Below, one piece after another: positions 24,753-33,653 of a stretch of 45,768 bases of DNA. A model generated the notes under the pieces. That model was not told the origin of the DNA. It did not search any database and saw only the letters and a list, made by a program, of their open reading frames with translations. The stretch is from Pseudarthrobacter albicanus (GTDB taxonomy: Bacteria; Actinomycetota; Actinomycetes; Actinomycetales; Micrococcaceae). The DNA lies in contig NZ_JAGPOT010000003.1 of the NCBI RefSeq assembly GCF_018224015.1, forward strand, positions 1-45,768, in the 5' to 3' direction. The translations under genes and the position numbers were made by a program. Numbering within the stretch: the stretch's first letter is position 1; each line of letters begins with the position of its first letter.

Positions 24753-25645
24753 TTGACTGCACCCGCTGTCAGACCGGCGACGATCTTCCGCTGGAAGACC
24801 AGCACCAGGATCACCAACGGGACTGTGACAATGGTGCCCGCCGCCATGATGGCGGTGTACGGGATCTGGTTGGGCTGCGCACCGGCAAAGCTCGCGATAG
24901 CCACCGTGACGGGCTGCGTCTTGTCGCTGGAGAGCTGGCTGGCGATCAGGAACTCGTTCCACGAGGAGATGAACGCCAGGATCGCCGTCGTAAAGATGGC
25001 CGGCGCTGCCAGCGGCATGATCACCTTGCGGAAGGCCTGCCCCTGGGTGCACCCGTCCACGCGGGCCGATTCCTCCAGCTCCCACGGCATTTCGCGGAAG
25101 AAGGAGGTCATGGTGTAAACGGTCAGCGGAAGCACGAATGAAATGTTGGGGATGATCAGCGCCTGGTAGGTTCCGATCCAGCCGATGTTGGTGAACAGCT
25201 GGAACAGCGGCGTGATGAGGGCGACGCCGGGAAACATCGAAGCCCCCAGGATGAAGCCCAGCACGAGGTACTTGAACCGGAAGTTCAGCCGGGCCAGCGC
25301 GTAGGCGGCGAAGACACCGATGAGGAGGGACACAGCAGTGACCACCACACCGATGAACACGCTGTTGAGCAGCGCCTGGCCGAACCGGTTGCCGAAGGAC
25401 GTGTCGAACGCCGTGTTGAAGTTGTCCAGCGTGACGTGGGTCGGCAGCAGCGAGGTGTCGTAAGTGAAGCCGACGTCCCGGAATGCCGTGACGACCATCC
25501 AGTACGCGGGGGCCAGGCACCAGGTCAGGATCACGGCGGCACTGATATACGTGCGGCTCTGGACCCATTTCTCCCGGTTCTGGGAAGCCCTTCTGCCCTT
25601 GTCCTGCTCCGCCCGGAGGGTTGATGCGGCCGTCGCGGTGCTCAT
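24749..25645 (-). CDS. ABC sugar transporter permease, MalG type
   Basis: A 298-residue inner-membrane permease of the CUT1 carbohydrate family with about six membrane segments. The EAA loop that docks the ATPase is 'EESARVDGCTQGQAFRKVIM' followed by PLA-AP. Start and stop both overlap neighbours (ATGA). No ATPase gene is in the operon, so a shared MsiK-type ATPase encoded elsewhere is expected, as known for CUT1 systems in actinobacteria. The substrate is probably an alpha-glucoside such as trehalose, maltose or sucrose-type sugars, inferred from the GH13 gene upstream. Confidence 0.92.
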   Translation of the reverse strand: MSTATAASTLRAEQDKGRRASQNREKWVQSRTYISAAVILTWCLAPAYWMVVTAFRDVGFTYDTSLLPTHVTLDNFNTAFDTSFGNRFGQALLNSVFIGVVVTAVSLLIGVFAAYALARLNFRFKYLVLGFILGASMFPGVALITPLFQLFTNIGWIGTYQALIIPNISFVLPLTVYTMTSFFREMPWELEESARVDGCTQGQAFRKVIMPLAAPAIFTTAILAFISSWNEFLIASQLSSDKTQPVTVAIASFAGAQPNQIPYTAIMAAGTIVTVPLVILVLVFQRKIVAGLTAGAVK

Positions 25646-26679
25646 TTCTTCCCCTTACCGGTGGCTCCGCTTTGCTCCACGACATTCGCGCCGAGGAACC
25701 GGACGAAGATGAAAGCGACCAGGAAAATGATGACGAACGTGATGGTGGACAATGCCGCCGCCGCGTTGAACCCTTGCCTGATCTGGTTGATCACCAGGAT
25801 GGACAGCGTGGTGGTGTTGTTGGCGCCGCCCGTCAGGATGTAGGGCAGGTCGAACATGCGCAGTGCGTCCAGGGTACGGAACAGGACGGCCACCATAAGC
25901 GCTGGCTTTACCAGCGGCAGGGTGATCATCCGGAACCTCTGCCAGGCAGTGGCACCGTCCACCTTGGCGGCCTCATAGACCTCCGCGGGGATCATCTGCA
26001 GCCCTGCGAGGATGAGCAGTGCCATGAACGGCGTCGTCTTCCAAACGTCCGCGATGATGACTGCCCACTTGGCCGGCCACTCACTACCGGTCCAGAGAAT
26101 GGAGGTGTTGAACAGCTTGTTGGCGATGCCCTCGAAAGCGAAGATGAACAGCCACAGCTTGGCGGTCACGGCTGTGGGGATAGCCCACGGCACGAGCACG
26201 GCTGCGCGAACCAGGCTGCGGCCCTTGAAGGTCCGTGCCATGATCATGGCCATCCAGAATCCCAGCACGGTCTCCAGCGTCACGGTCACGATCGTAAAGA
26301 AGAACGTGGTGGCCGTGGCCGACCAGAACTGGGCGCCCAGGGTTCCCGGCGGACAGGCCAGCGTCCCGCCGCCGGGGGCGGAGCACTGCTGGGCAATCCA
26401 GTTCACGTAGTTCTGGATGCCGGCCGGGCCGCCGGCGGTGAAAAGTCCGGTGGCGGGGTCAAGTCCGGCGTCTTTTTGGAAGGACATCATTATGGCACTG
26501 ATGATCGGGTAAACGATCACAATGCCCAACGCGATGACGGTGGGGGCAAGGAGCCATGCGGCCCACTTACCTTGGCTGAGGATCTTGTTGTCCTCACCTA
26601 CGCCTTTGGGGCCGTGATGTGTCGGGGCACCGCCCGACGCCGGTGACTTTACCGGCGTCGGGCCTAATTTAGTTGCCAT
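25642..26679 (-). CDS. ABC sugar transporter permease, MalF type
   Basis: A 345-residue CUT1 permease pairing with the MalG-type protein. The start is ATG 26679, just after the binding-protein gene; the longer frame upstream would overlap that gene. After an N-terminal cytoplasmic tail, six membrane segments are apparent. The EAA loop is 'YEAAKVDGATAWQRFRMITL' with LP-V following. An insert after the first membrane segment with two Cys (around 'QQCSAPGGGTLACPPG') would face outside and may form a disulfide. Confidence 0.92.
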   Translation of the reverse strand: MATKLGPTPVKSPASGGAPTHHGPKGVGEDNKILSQGKWAAWLLAPTVIALGIVIVYPIISAIMMSFQKDAGLDPATGLFTAGGPAGIQNYVNWIAQQCSAPGGGTLACPPGTLGAQFWSATATTFFFTIVTVTLETVLGFWMAMIMARTFKGRSLVRAAVLVPWAIPTAVTAKLWLFIFAFEGIANKLFNTSILWTGSEWPAKWAVIIADVWKTTPFMALLILAGLQMIPAEVYEAAKVDGATAWQRFRMITLPLVKPALMVAVLFRTLDALRMFDLPYILTGGANNTTTLSILVINQIRQGFNAAAALSTITFVIIFLVAFIFVRFLGANVVEQSGATGKGKK

Positions 26680-26686
26680 GACAGAA

Positions 26687-27970
26687 CTACGATCCCGCAC
26701 CGGCGGACTCGATGGACTTCTGCATGTCAGACAGTGCAGAGTCCACAGACTTCTCGCCCTTGATGGCTGAATAGGCGTTTTCCTGGATAGCCTTGGTGAC
26801 CGCCGGGTAGAAGGGGGTGACCGGACGCGGCACAGCGTTCTCAATGGAAGTCTTCAAAACCGGCAGGTACGGAAGCTTGGCCACGAGTTCCTTGTCCTCG
26901 TAGAGCTTGGTGAGGACTGGGGCGAGGGAACCCTGGGTGGCGAAGAATCTCTGGGATTCCTCCGACGTGATGAACTTCAGGAAATCAGCGGCGGTGGCCT
27001 TGTTCTTGGAGTAGGCGCTCACACCGACATTGTGGCCGCCCAGCGAGGAGGCACCGGGTCCGTCCGTGCCGGGGAGTGCGGTCATGCCGAGCTTGTCCTT
27101 GACCGTGGAGGATCCTTCAGTGGTGGCCAGGTTATAGAGGTACGGCCAGTTGCGGTGGAAGAGGAGCTTGCCGTCCTGGAACGCCTGGCGTCCCTGTTCC
27201 TCCTGGTAGGTGATGGCTTCCTTCGGGATGTTGCCGTCGGCATAGGCTTTCGCCACGTTTTCCAGCCCGGTCTTGGCTTCCGCCGTGTTCAGGCTGGGCT
27301 TGCCGTCCTTGTCCAGGACAGACCCGCCGGCGGAGTTGATGGCCTCCGCCGCGTTGACCGTCAGGCCCTCATACTTGGAGAACTGGCCTGCATAGCATCC
27401 GATGTTATTCGCCTTGGCGATGGAGCACATGCCCATCATCTCGTCCCATGTCTTGGGCGGGGTCGGCACGAGGTCCTTGCGGTAGTACAGGATGCCGCCG
27501 TCGGAAGACTCCGGCGCCGCGTAGAGGGTGCCTTGGTAGGAGGCCCCTGTGACCGTCGAAGGAAGCATTCCGGCGGTGTCGATCGCCATCTTGTCCTTGA
27601 GCGGCTGCAGCCAGCCTCTGGCCGCGAACTCGGCCGTCCATACGAGGTCCACGGCCATGACGTCGTAACCGGCGTCCTTAGCCTGGAAGTGCTGCACCAG
27701 GTCATCGTGCTGCTGGTCGGCCTGGTCGGTCTGCTCCTTGAACGTGACCTTCTCATTCGGGTGAGCGGCATTCCACTTGTCGACCAGCGGACGGACGACG
27801 TTGTTGTTATCCTTGCCCTGGACATATGTAATCGGGCCGCGGCCATCCAGGTTGGCTGCGGCGTCGCCGCCACCGGCTGTGGTGCCGCTGCTCGTGTTGC
27901 CGCCGCAGGCGGACAACGCCAACGCGCCTGCCATCATCAGTGCCGCCGTGGCGGTCAGCTTTGCTTTCAT
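26687..27970 (-). CDS. Lipoprotein sugar-binding protein of the ABC transporter
   Basis: A 427-residue extracellular solute-binding protein (family 1). ATG 27970 is preceded by a near-perfect AAAGGAG. The lipoprotein signal peptide has lipobox L-S-A-C with Cys22 ('ALALSACGG'), so it is anchored to the outer membrane leaflet. The mature part ('KWNAAHPNEKVTFKE', 'YDVMAVDLVWTAEFA', 'GTLYAAPESSDGGILYYRKD') is typical of trehalose/maltose-type binding proteins. It delivers sugar to the two permeases encoded next. Exact ligand unknown. Confidence 0.93.
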   Translation of the reverse strand: MKAKLTATAALMMAGALALSACGGNTSSGTTAGGGDAAANLDGRGPITYVQGKDNNNVVRPLVDKWNAAHPNEKVTFKEQTDQADQQHDDLVQHFQAKDAGYDVMAVDLVWTAEFAARGWLQPLKDKMAIDTAGMLPSTVTGASYQGTLYAAPESSDGGILYYRKDLVPTPPKTWDEMMGMCSIAKANNIGCYAGQFSKYEGLTVNAAEAINSAGGSVLDKDGKPSLNTAEAKTGLENVAKAYADGNIPKEAITYQEEQGRQAFQDGKLLFHRNWPYLYNLATTEGSSTVKDKLGMTALPGTDGPGASSLGGHNVGVSAYSKNKATAADFLKFITSEESQRFFATQGSLAPVLTKLYEDKELVAKLPYLPVLKTSIENAVPRPVTPFYPAVTKAIQENAYSAIKGEKSVDSALSDMQKSIESAGAGS

Positions 27971-28026
27971 GATTACTCCTTTGTAAGTGAACCCGGGCCG
28001 GGACGCCGGCGGGTTGGTGGTGGGGG

Positions 28027-29709
28027 TCAGATGATCCAGGCAGTGGTGTCCGCCGGAAGCTTTCCATCCGTCAGTGGGCTGCTGCTGAGGACGACGGTGC
28101 CGGCGGCCAGTTCGACGGGCCCGGTGCCGAAGTTGGTTATCGACTGCCAGCCGTTGGGCCGGATGAAGTGCAGCACCGAATCGTGGGGTCCGCCGAGCCA
28201 TTTGAGTAGTTCGTCGGTCTGGAGGTTGCCGCGGAGCCGCAGTGCTTCGCGGTACAGCGCAAGAGTGGAACCGGGCTGCATTTCCTGCCTCGCCACGGAG
28301 TAGGCGCTGAACCATTCGGGTTGCGGCAGGTGTGCCGCGGCATCGCCGAATCCGAACGCGATACCTTCGGAGGTCCAGGGCAGCGGGACGCGGCAGCCGT
28401 CACGGCCGATCTCAACGCCCGGATTGCGGAAGAAGGAGGGATCCTGACGGTCGGTAGCGGGTATTTCGACGACCTCATGCAGCCCCAGCTCCTCGCCCTG
28501 GTACAGGTAGGCCGAGCCGGGCAGGGCGAGCATCATCAGGGTGGCGGCGCGGGCCCTGCGTTCGCCGAGTTCCCGGTTCAGGGCCGGCTCGGTCCCGGCG
28601 GACTTCAGCCACGCCTGGGCCGGGCCGTTTCGCCCGGGACCCTTGGGCAGGCCGTACCGGGTGGCGTGACGGACGACGTCGTGGTTGGAAAACACCCAGG
28701 TCGAGGACGCGCCGGTGACCTGGGACTCGGCCAGATTGCGGGCGATGATCTCCCGGAACTGTTCGGCGTCAAAGGCTGCCTGCAGGAGGTCAAAGTTGAA
28801 TGCCTGTCCCAGGCCCTCCGGGCTGGCGTAGCGGCCGCGGCGGTCGGCGTGCACCCAGGCTTCGGCGACGGCGGTGCGCGGCGGGTTGTACTCGTTGAAG
28901 AGTGCCCGCCATTCGGCGTAGATCTCGTGGACTTCGTCCCGGTCCCAGAACGGGTGAGTGCCGTCCGTCGTCTCGTCCTCGGCCGCCAGCTCCGCCTTGG
29001 CCGGCAGTGGTTCGCTCAGATCTTTGGTCAGGGCGTGCGCCACGTCGATGCGGAAGCCGTCAACGCCGCGGTCAGACCAGAAGCGCAGGGTCTTGAGGAA
29101 ATCCTCACGCACCTCGGGGTTGTCCCAGTTGAAGTCCGGCTGTTCCTTGGCGAAGAGGTGCATGTACCACTGGCCGGGGGCGCCGTCGGGTTCGATGATG
29201 CGCTCCCAGGCCGGGCCGCCGAAGAGAGATTCCCAGTCCGAGGGCGGGAGGCCGCCGTCTTTGCCCTTGCCCTCGCGGAAGATGTAGCGGTCCCGGGCCG
29301 CGGAGCCCTTGGGCGAGGCCAGTGCCTCCCTGAACCAATCGTGCCGGTCCGAGGAGTGGTTTGGCACGATGTCCACGATCAGCTTGATGCCCGCGGCGTG
29401 CAGCGCGGCGGTCATCTCGTCGAAGTCCGCCAGGCTGCCGAGCTTCGGGTCCACGTCGCGGTAGTTGTCCACGTCGTAGCCGCCGTCGGCCAGAGCCGAC
29501 GGGTAGAACGGGCTGAGCCAGACGGCGTCAATCCCGAGTGACTCCAGGTAGGGGACCTTGGCCGTGATGCCCTTAATGTCACCCAGGCCGTCACCGTTGG
29601 AGTCGGAGAAGCTGCGCGGGTAGATCTGGTACACGGCGGCCTGGCGCCACCAGTTTGCACCCGAGACGTCCTTGGTGTCGTCAGGGGTGCTTGCGGTTTT
29701 GGTGCTCAA
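28027..29709 (-). CDS. GH13 alpha-glucosidase (oligo-1,6-glucosidase/trehalose-hydrolase type)
   Basis: A 560-residue cytoplasmic glycoside hydrolase family 13 enzyme. Conserved regions in order: 'WWRQAAVYQIYPRSF', 'DIVPNHSSDRHDWF', nucleophile Asp in 'GVDGFRIDVAHAL', acid/base Glu in 'AVAEAWV', and the stabilising Asp in 'FSNHDVVRH'. The start is TTG, with AGGAAG upstream. It is first in the operon with the binding protein and two permeases, so it hydrolyses the imported disaccharide to glucose. An operator-like inverted repeat lies 80-110 bp upstream. Linkage specificity (alpha-1,4, 1,6 or sucrose) cannot be fixed from sequence by eye. Confidence 0.93.
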   Translation of the reverse strand: MSTKTASTPDDTKDVSGANWWRQAAVYQIYPRSFSDSNGDGLGDIKGITAKVPYLESLGIDAVWLSPFYPSALADGGYDVDNYRDVDPKLGSLADFDEMTAALHAAGIKLIVDIVPNHSSDRHDWFREALASPKGSAARDRYIFREGKGKDGGLPPSDWESLFGGPAWERIIEPDGAPGQWYMHLFAKEQPDFNWDNPEVREDFLKTLRFWSDRGVDGFRIDVAHALTKDLSEPLPAKAELAAEDETTDGTHPFWDRDEVHEIYAEWRALFNEYNPPRTAVAEAWVHADRRGRYASPEGLGQAFNFDLLQAAFDAEQFREIIARNLAESQVTGASSTWVFSNHDVVRHATRYGLPKGPGRNGPAQAWLKSAGTEPALNRELGERRARAATLMMLALPGSAYLYQGEELGLHEVVEIPATDRQDPSFFRNPGVEIGRDGCRVPLPWTSEGIAFGFGDAAAHLPQPEWFSAYSVARQEMQPGSTLALYREALRLRGNLQTDELLKWLGGPHDSVLHFIRPNGWQSITNFGTGPVELAAGTVVLSSSPLTDGKLPADTTAWII

Positions 29710-29773
29710 GGGTTGCTTCCTGTTCTGCTTTCCGGAGGACCGGGGATCATGTGCCGGATTTGGGCGAGTATGG

Positions 29774-29819
29774 CCTCGTCAACGAGGCAGTCGACGCGCT
29801 TCGTCGACGCGCGTCAATA
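29774..29819. promoter_or_regulatory. Candidate LacI-family operators upstream of the alpha-glucosidase operon
   Basis: Two perfect inverted repeats: CCTCGT-CA-ACGAGG (29774-29787) and GTCGACG-CGCTT-CGTCGAC (29790-29808), the latter continuing into a palindromic GACGCGCGTC. The 12-mer TCGACGCGCTTC within it (29791-29802) recurs at 30983-30994, upstream of the adjacent lacI-type gene. This supports a shared operator with autoregulation. Confidence 0.6.
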
Positions 29820-29890
29820 GATGACAATAGAAGAGGCAAGCGGGAGTGTCAAGGGTCACACTGAGAGTCGCGCCGGTGCCTGAGCAGTTT

Positions 29891-30907
29891 TCAGGAGGGG
29901 GCGACGGCCGTGCTGCCGCGTTCGATCAGTTCGGGAACGACCAGCGTCTGAAAGGCTGAATAGTCCTCGCCGCGAAGGCGCCTGACCAGATACTTGACCG
30001 CCAGCCGGGCCATATCGCCGTGGCTCGGGGACAGGCTGGTCAGCGCGGGCTTGCTCATCTGCGCCGCCCCCTCGCTCGCGTTTACGGCAACGATGGAAAG
30101 ATCCTGCGGAATCCGGACCCCCCGCTCGGCCGCGGCTGCCATCAGGCCAAGAGTCGCCGGCTCATTGAGCTCAAGAAGGGCAGTCAGGCCTGGGGCCGTT
30201 CTCCTGATTTCTTCAAAGACGTCCCAGCCGGCCGGAAACGTCGGCGATGCCGTGAAGACGTGCGCCCGGATGCCAAATTTTTTCGCTGCGGCGAGTACCG
30301 CGTCCCGCGTTCTCACAACAGGCCCATGGCCGGCGTCCAGATCAGCCTGGGTCCGGGCAAGGAAACCAATTTCCGTGTGCCCCAAACTGGCGACATGATC
30401 CACGGCCATTGAGCCGCTTGCCTCAAAATCGGTGTCCACATAGGCCAGGTCACGCGGATCTGCTGTCCGGCCGATCATCGTGAAGGGAATGTCAGCTTCA
30501 ATCAGGAAGGGCACGCGCTCGTCGGTCGTCAGGACTTCCATCAGGACCACGCCCTCAACGAGCCCTTGATTGACGACCTTGCGGACTTCCTCAATGTCGT
30601 CCGCACCAAAAGGCCAGAGGAGAAGATTGTAGCCGTCTTCACGGGCCTGCTCAGAAGCCGCGCGGATGTACTCAAATTCAGTGAGATTGAACCCGATCTC
30701 ACTGAGCGGAAAGATCAATGCGATGATTCCGGTGCGTCTCCCGGCGAGGCCCTGAGCCAGAACATTCGGCGTGTAGTTCAGATCTTTCATCGCGCGGAGA
30801 ATTCTCTCCCGCGTCCCGTCTGAGATCGGCCGGGTGCCGCTGAGCACGTACGAAACTGTACTCCTGGAGACCCCGGCAACACGCGCAACATCGGCCATAG
30901 TCGCCAC
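29891..30907 (-). CDS. LacI-family transcriptional repressor of the alpha-glucoside operon
   Basis: A ~338-residue LacI/GalR regulator. Helix-turn-helix and hinge: 'MADVARVAGVSRSTVSYVLS', then 'NYTPNVLAQGLAGRRTG'. A periplasmic-binding-protein-like effector domain follows. The start is uncertain: GTG 30907 is favoured because GGGGGAAG lies about 8 nt upstream, while ATG 30898 is also possible and a TTG at 30940 gives a longer version. It sits directly upstream of the alpha-glucosidase gene on the same strand with a 180-bp gap holding the operator-like repeats, so it most likely represses the operon until an alpha-glucoside or its derivative binds. Confidence 0.9.
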   Translation of the reverse strand: MATMADVARVAGVSRSTVSYVLSGTRPISDGTRERILRAMKDLNYTPNVLAQGLAGRRTGIIALIFPLSEIGFNLTEFEYIRAASEQAREDGYNLLLWPFGADDIEEVRKVVNQGLVEGVVLMEVLTTDERVPFLIEADIPFTMIGRTADPRDLAYVDTDFEASGSMAVDHVASLGHTEIGFLARTQADLDAGHGPVVRTRDAVLAAAKKFGIRAHVFTASPTFPAGWDVFEEIRRTAPGLTALLELNEPATLGLMAAAAERGVRIPQDLSIVAVNASEGAAQMSKPALTSLSPSHGDMARLAVKYLVRRLRGEDYSAFQTLVVPELIERGSTAVAPS

Positions 30908-30982
30908 GTATAACTTCCCCCTCGGACTGGTCTCGGCCAAAAGGACATCCGCGGAAGCGCCAGAGTCGGTCGGCCGCGCTCA

Positions 30983-30994
30983 TCGACGCGCTTC
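30983..30994. promoter_or_regulatory. Second copy of the TCGACGCGCTTC box, upstream of lacI-type gene
   Basis: This is an exact 12-nt match to the core of the inverted repeat at 29790-29808, located about 76 bp upstream of the regulator's chosen start. It is consistent with negative autoregulation. Confidence 0.45.
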
Positions 30995-31048
30995 CTCCAT
31001 CATAAGCCGACCGCTCCGACTACGATTTAGCCGCACCAGGACCGGCAG

Positions 31049-31950
31049 TCACACCGGTGTTCCTTGAGACAGTTTGGAGAGGCGCTCAGCAGGCGTCTCC
31101 CACCCGAGCGTTTTGCGGGGGCGGGTGTTGAGACGGAGAGCGACGTCACGGAGTGTTTCCACGCTGTGGGCGGACAGGTTTGATCCTTTCGGGAAGTATT
31201 GGCGGAGCAGGCCATTCATATTCTCGTTTGATCCGCGCTGCCAAGGACTGGCGGGGTCGCAAAAGTACACCGGCATTTGCGTAGCCGTGCTGATGTCCTT
31301 GTGCCGTGCCATTTCGCTGCCCTGGTCCCAAGTCAGGGACTTCCGCAGATGTGTAGGCAGAGCGCCCATGTTTTCACGATGCCGTCCCTCACAGTCTCGG
31401 CCTCATGATTGTCGGGCAGATGAATCAGCATCACGAACCGACTGGAGCGTTCCACGAGGGTACCGATGGCCGACTGGTTCAGGGTCCCGGTGATTAAATC
31501 ACCCTCACAGTGCCCCGCAACGGCACGGCCCGCGACCTCCGGCGGGCGCTCGCTGATCATAAGCATCGGGTCATAGAACCTGCGGATTCGCTGGTTCACG
31601 CTGAGCTGCGGCTTCCGCACGGCTCGCCCGGTCCGGAGGCACTTCGACAGCTCGCGCCCTAATGCTCCGAGGCCCCGACGATACAGTCCCTGGTAGATCG
31701 TCTCGTGCACCACGTGCATCTCGGGTCTGTCGCGGAACCGGGTGCGAAGCGTGTTGCTGATCTGCTGCGGACTCCATTCCTGCAGCAGATGCTGCTGGAT
31801 GAACTCACGCAGCTCCAGACAGCCGTCGATCTTGCCTGTCTTGGGCCGAGCGCGGCCCGGCGCTGGTTGGTTGACTGGTACGCCCGCCACGGGTTTGTTG
31901 CCACCGGGGGCGGCAACTTGAGGCTTTACATGAAGGTCGCCACGGCCAGG
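31049..31950 (-). pseudogene. IS30-family transposase, broken by frameshifts and 5'-truncated
   Basis: Minus-strand coding pieces add up to an IS30 transposase. One frame carries 'LREFIQQHLLQEWSPQQISN', 'HVVHETIYQGLYRRG' and the DDE-domain start 'GHCEGDLITGTLNQSAIGTL'. A second frame, entered near 31355-31370, carries 'LTWDQGSEMARHKDI' and 'CDPASPWQRGSNENMNGLLR', the second Asp and the final Glu region. An earlier break near 31840-31870 separates 'NPWRAYQSTNQRRAALGP' from 'RPKTGKIDGCLELREF'. The N-terminal helix-turn-helix is missing, and the remaining sequence ends within ~40 bp of a jetB relic. The element is immobile on its own. Terminal inverted repeats were not identified. Confidence 0.85.
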
Positions 31951-31992
31951 AAGTACCTTGAACCCGACCGATGATGGCTGCCGGGCCACTCT

Positions 31993-32100
31993 GATGAAAA
32001 GATCTGGCAGTCGCTGATTGCCCTGGCCTCCCGTGTCCGCGACTACGTGGCCGCGCTGGGGCTGTACCTGATCCTCGATGAATCCGCGGGCTACGCATTC
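31993..32100 (+). pseudogene. jetB fragment (36 codons), third Wadjet-derived relic
   Basis: In one frame this reads 'DEKIWQSLIALASRVRDYVA' and then 'ALGLYLILDESAGYAF', colinear without gaps with JetB codons at 8742-8849. By eye about 15 of 108 nt differ, so it comes from a diverged Wadjet copy and not from a recent duplication. Homology stops abruptly on both sides; the IS30 remnant lies just upstream, suggesting that IS activity or associated deletion removed the rest. Confidence 0.85.
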
Positions 32101-32211
32101 CGTGGCGCCGACAGCGATATCCGCTGCCCACACCAATCCGCGGCATTGTGTGCTCCGAATCACAGTAGATCAGCGGGATCTCCTCACTGGCCGTTGACCG
32201 AGGAGTGAATT

Positions 32212-32910
32212 GTGAATCGCAAATCTTTAGTGGCCCTTGGGGCCTCAGCCGTTGCCTTGATCGCAGCAACCACACTGGCAGCGGGGCCCGTGCAGGCCCA
32301 TGAGTCGAAATCAGACGAGAAAACCGTCACCCTGACCGCCAAGTTGCGGCAGCTCAACGGCTCCGGGGCGTCCGGCACCGCCACCGCCGTCGTTGGCGAT
32401 CAAAAGATCAAGCACATCGAGGTGCACGCCAAGGGTCTGACTCCTGACGCGCCGCACGCCCAGCACATCCACTTCGGCAAGCAGGCCGAGAACGAGTGCC
32501 CGACGCTCAAGCTGGACACCAACAAAGACGGGCGGCTGACCACCCTTGAGGGCGTGCCCGCATACGGGCCGGTTGTCGTGTCCCTGAATACGACCGGCGA
32601 CACCACCCCCGCCAGCTTCCTGGACGTCACGCGCTTCCCGGTGTCGAAGGACGGCAAATACAACTACAGCCGCAACAACATTGACTTTACCGATGTTGCG
32701 GGAGCAGGGCGCCACGGCGGGCTCGGCACCGCCAAGCAGATCGCCGACGCCATCCGCGACGGCAAGGGCGTGCTGGTCATTCACGGACAGGACTACGACA
32801 AAAACGGCAAGTACAACTTCAGCAACCCCGAAGGCGCGAGTGAGCTGAACCCGAACCTGCCGGCAGAGGCGACCGACCCGGCTGTCTGCGGCGTCCTCGA
32901 GGAGCACTGA
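32212..32910 (+). CDS. Secreted CHRD-domain protein with an EF-hand-like loop
   Basis: A 232-residue protein with GTG start (GAGGAG-like sequence just upstream) and a clear signal peptide ('SLVALGASAVALIAATTLAAG', cleavage near 'VQA-HES'). The mature part resembles CHRD (chordin-type) domains: 'PHAQHIHFG' and later 'VLVIHGQDYDKNGKYNFS'. Residues near 105-116 form a canonical EF-hand loop, D-T-N-K-D-G-R-L-T-T-L-E, suggesting calcium binding. Function is unknown; these proteins are extracytoplasmic. It is followed on the same strand by a DUF4383 membrane protein. Confidence 0.75.
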   Translation: MNRKSLVALGASAVALIAATTLAAGPVQAHESKSDEKTVTLTAKLRQLNGSGASGTATAVVGDQKIKHIEVHAKGLTPDAPHAQHIHFGKQAENECPTLKLDTNKDGRLTTLEGVPAYGPVVVSLNTTGDTTPASFLDVTRFPVSKDGKYNYSRNNIDFTDVAGAGRHGGLGTAKQIADAIRDGKGVLVIHGQDYDKNGKYNFSNPEGASELNPNLPAEATDPAVCGVLEEH

Positions 32911-33110
32911 GCCGGCAGCCACGGTGCCGGAGACGGCCTCAGTGACAGAAACAAACGCCGGGGCCATCCCTAGGCCGGCCGGGACCGAATAGAAGGTACA
33001 GGCTGTTGCAGCCGCGGGCCGTCCGGCCCGGCTGCAGCGGCCGGCAAGGTGCAGTGGCGGGGTCCATCCCGCCTGCATCTCCGCTTACCGAACATTCAAA
33101 GGAGACCATC

Positions 33111-33563
33111 ATGACAACTATGAACAACACCCGCACGGCGGGGCGGGCCAACGTCCAGAAGGCATCGATGGTTGTCGGTGCCGTGTTCCTCCTGGTCGGC
33201 GTCCTCGGCTTCGTCCCGGGCATCACCAGCCAATACGACCAGCTGCAATTCGCCGGGCACCACTCCGGGGCAATGCTGCTGGGCCTGTTCCAGGTTTCGG
33301 TGCTGCACAACATCGTGCACCTGCTCTTCGGTGTCGCGGGGCTGGCGCTGGCCCGGACCGCAACAGGCTCCCGCTCCTACCTGCTCTTCGGCGGGGCCAT
33401 CTACCTTGTGCTCTGGATTTACGGACTCGTTGTTGACCAGGAATCGGCCGGGAACTTCGTGCCGCTGAACGGCTTCGACAACTGGCTCCACCTGCTGCTG
33501 GGCATCGGCATGATCGCCCTGGCGATGATCCTGACCAAGGGCCGGACGAACCGGGCGCGGTAA
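33111..33563 (+). CDS. DUF4383 membrane protein
   Basis: A 150-residue integral membrane protein with four hydrophobic segments. The start is ATG 33111, preceded by AAAGGAG; the frame is open further upstream, but that part is intergenic. The conserved 'SVLHNIVHLLFGVAGLALAR' and 'NGFDNWLHLLLGIGMIALAM' stretches, with paired histidines, are diagnostic of DUF4383. Function unknown. A strong hairpin (33614-33651) follows about 50 nt after the stop. Confidence 0.88.
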   Translation: MTTMNNTRTAGRANVQKASMVVGAVFLLVGVLGFVPGITSQYDQLQFAGHHSGAMLLGLFQVSVLHNIVHLLFGVAGLALARTATGSRSYLLFGGAIYLVLWIYGLVVDQESAGNFVPLNGFDNWLHLLLGIGMIALAMILTKGRTNRAR

Positions 33564-33613
33564 CCCACTCCGGCGCGGGCCGGCAGCTTGCCTGCCACCC
33601 GCAGCGCGACATT

Positions 33614-33651
33614 CGACGGCGGGACTCACCGGAAGGTGATTCCCGCCGTCG
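33614..33651. terminator. Strong 17-bp hairpin after the DUF4383 gene
   Basis: CGACGGCGGGACTCACC pairs with GGTGATTCCCGCCGTCG around a GGAA loop, with one mismatch. There is no T-tract, as is common for actinobacterial terminators. It lies inside the longest possible frame of the JetD-like gene, which argues that this gene starts downstream of it. Confidence 0.7.
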
Positions 33652-33653
33652 GC

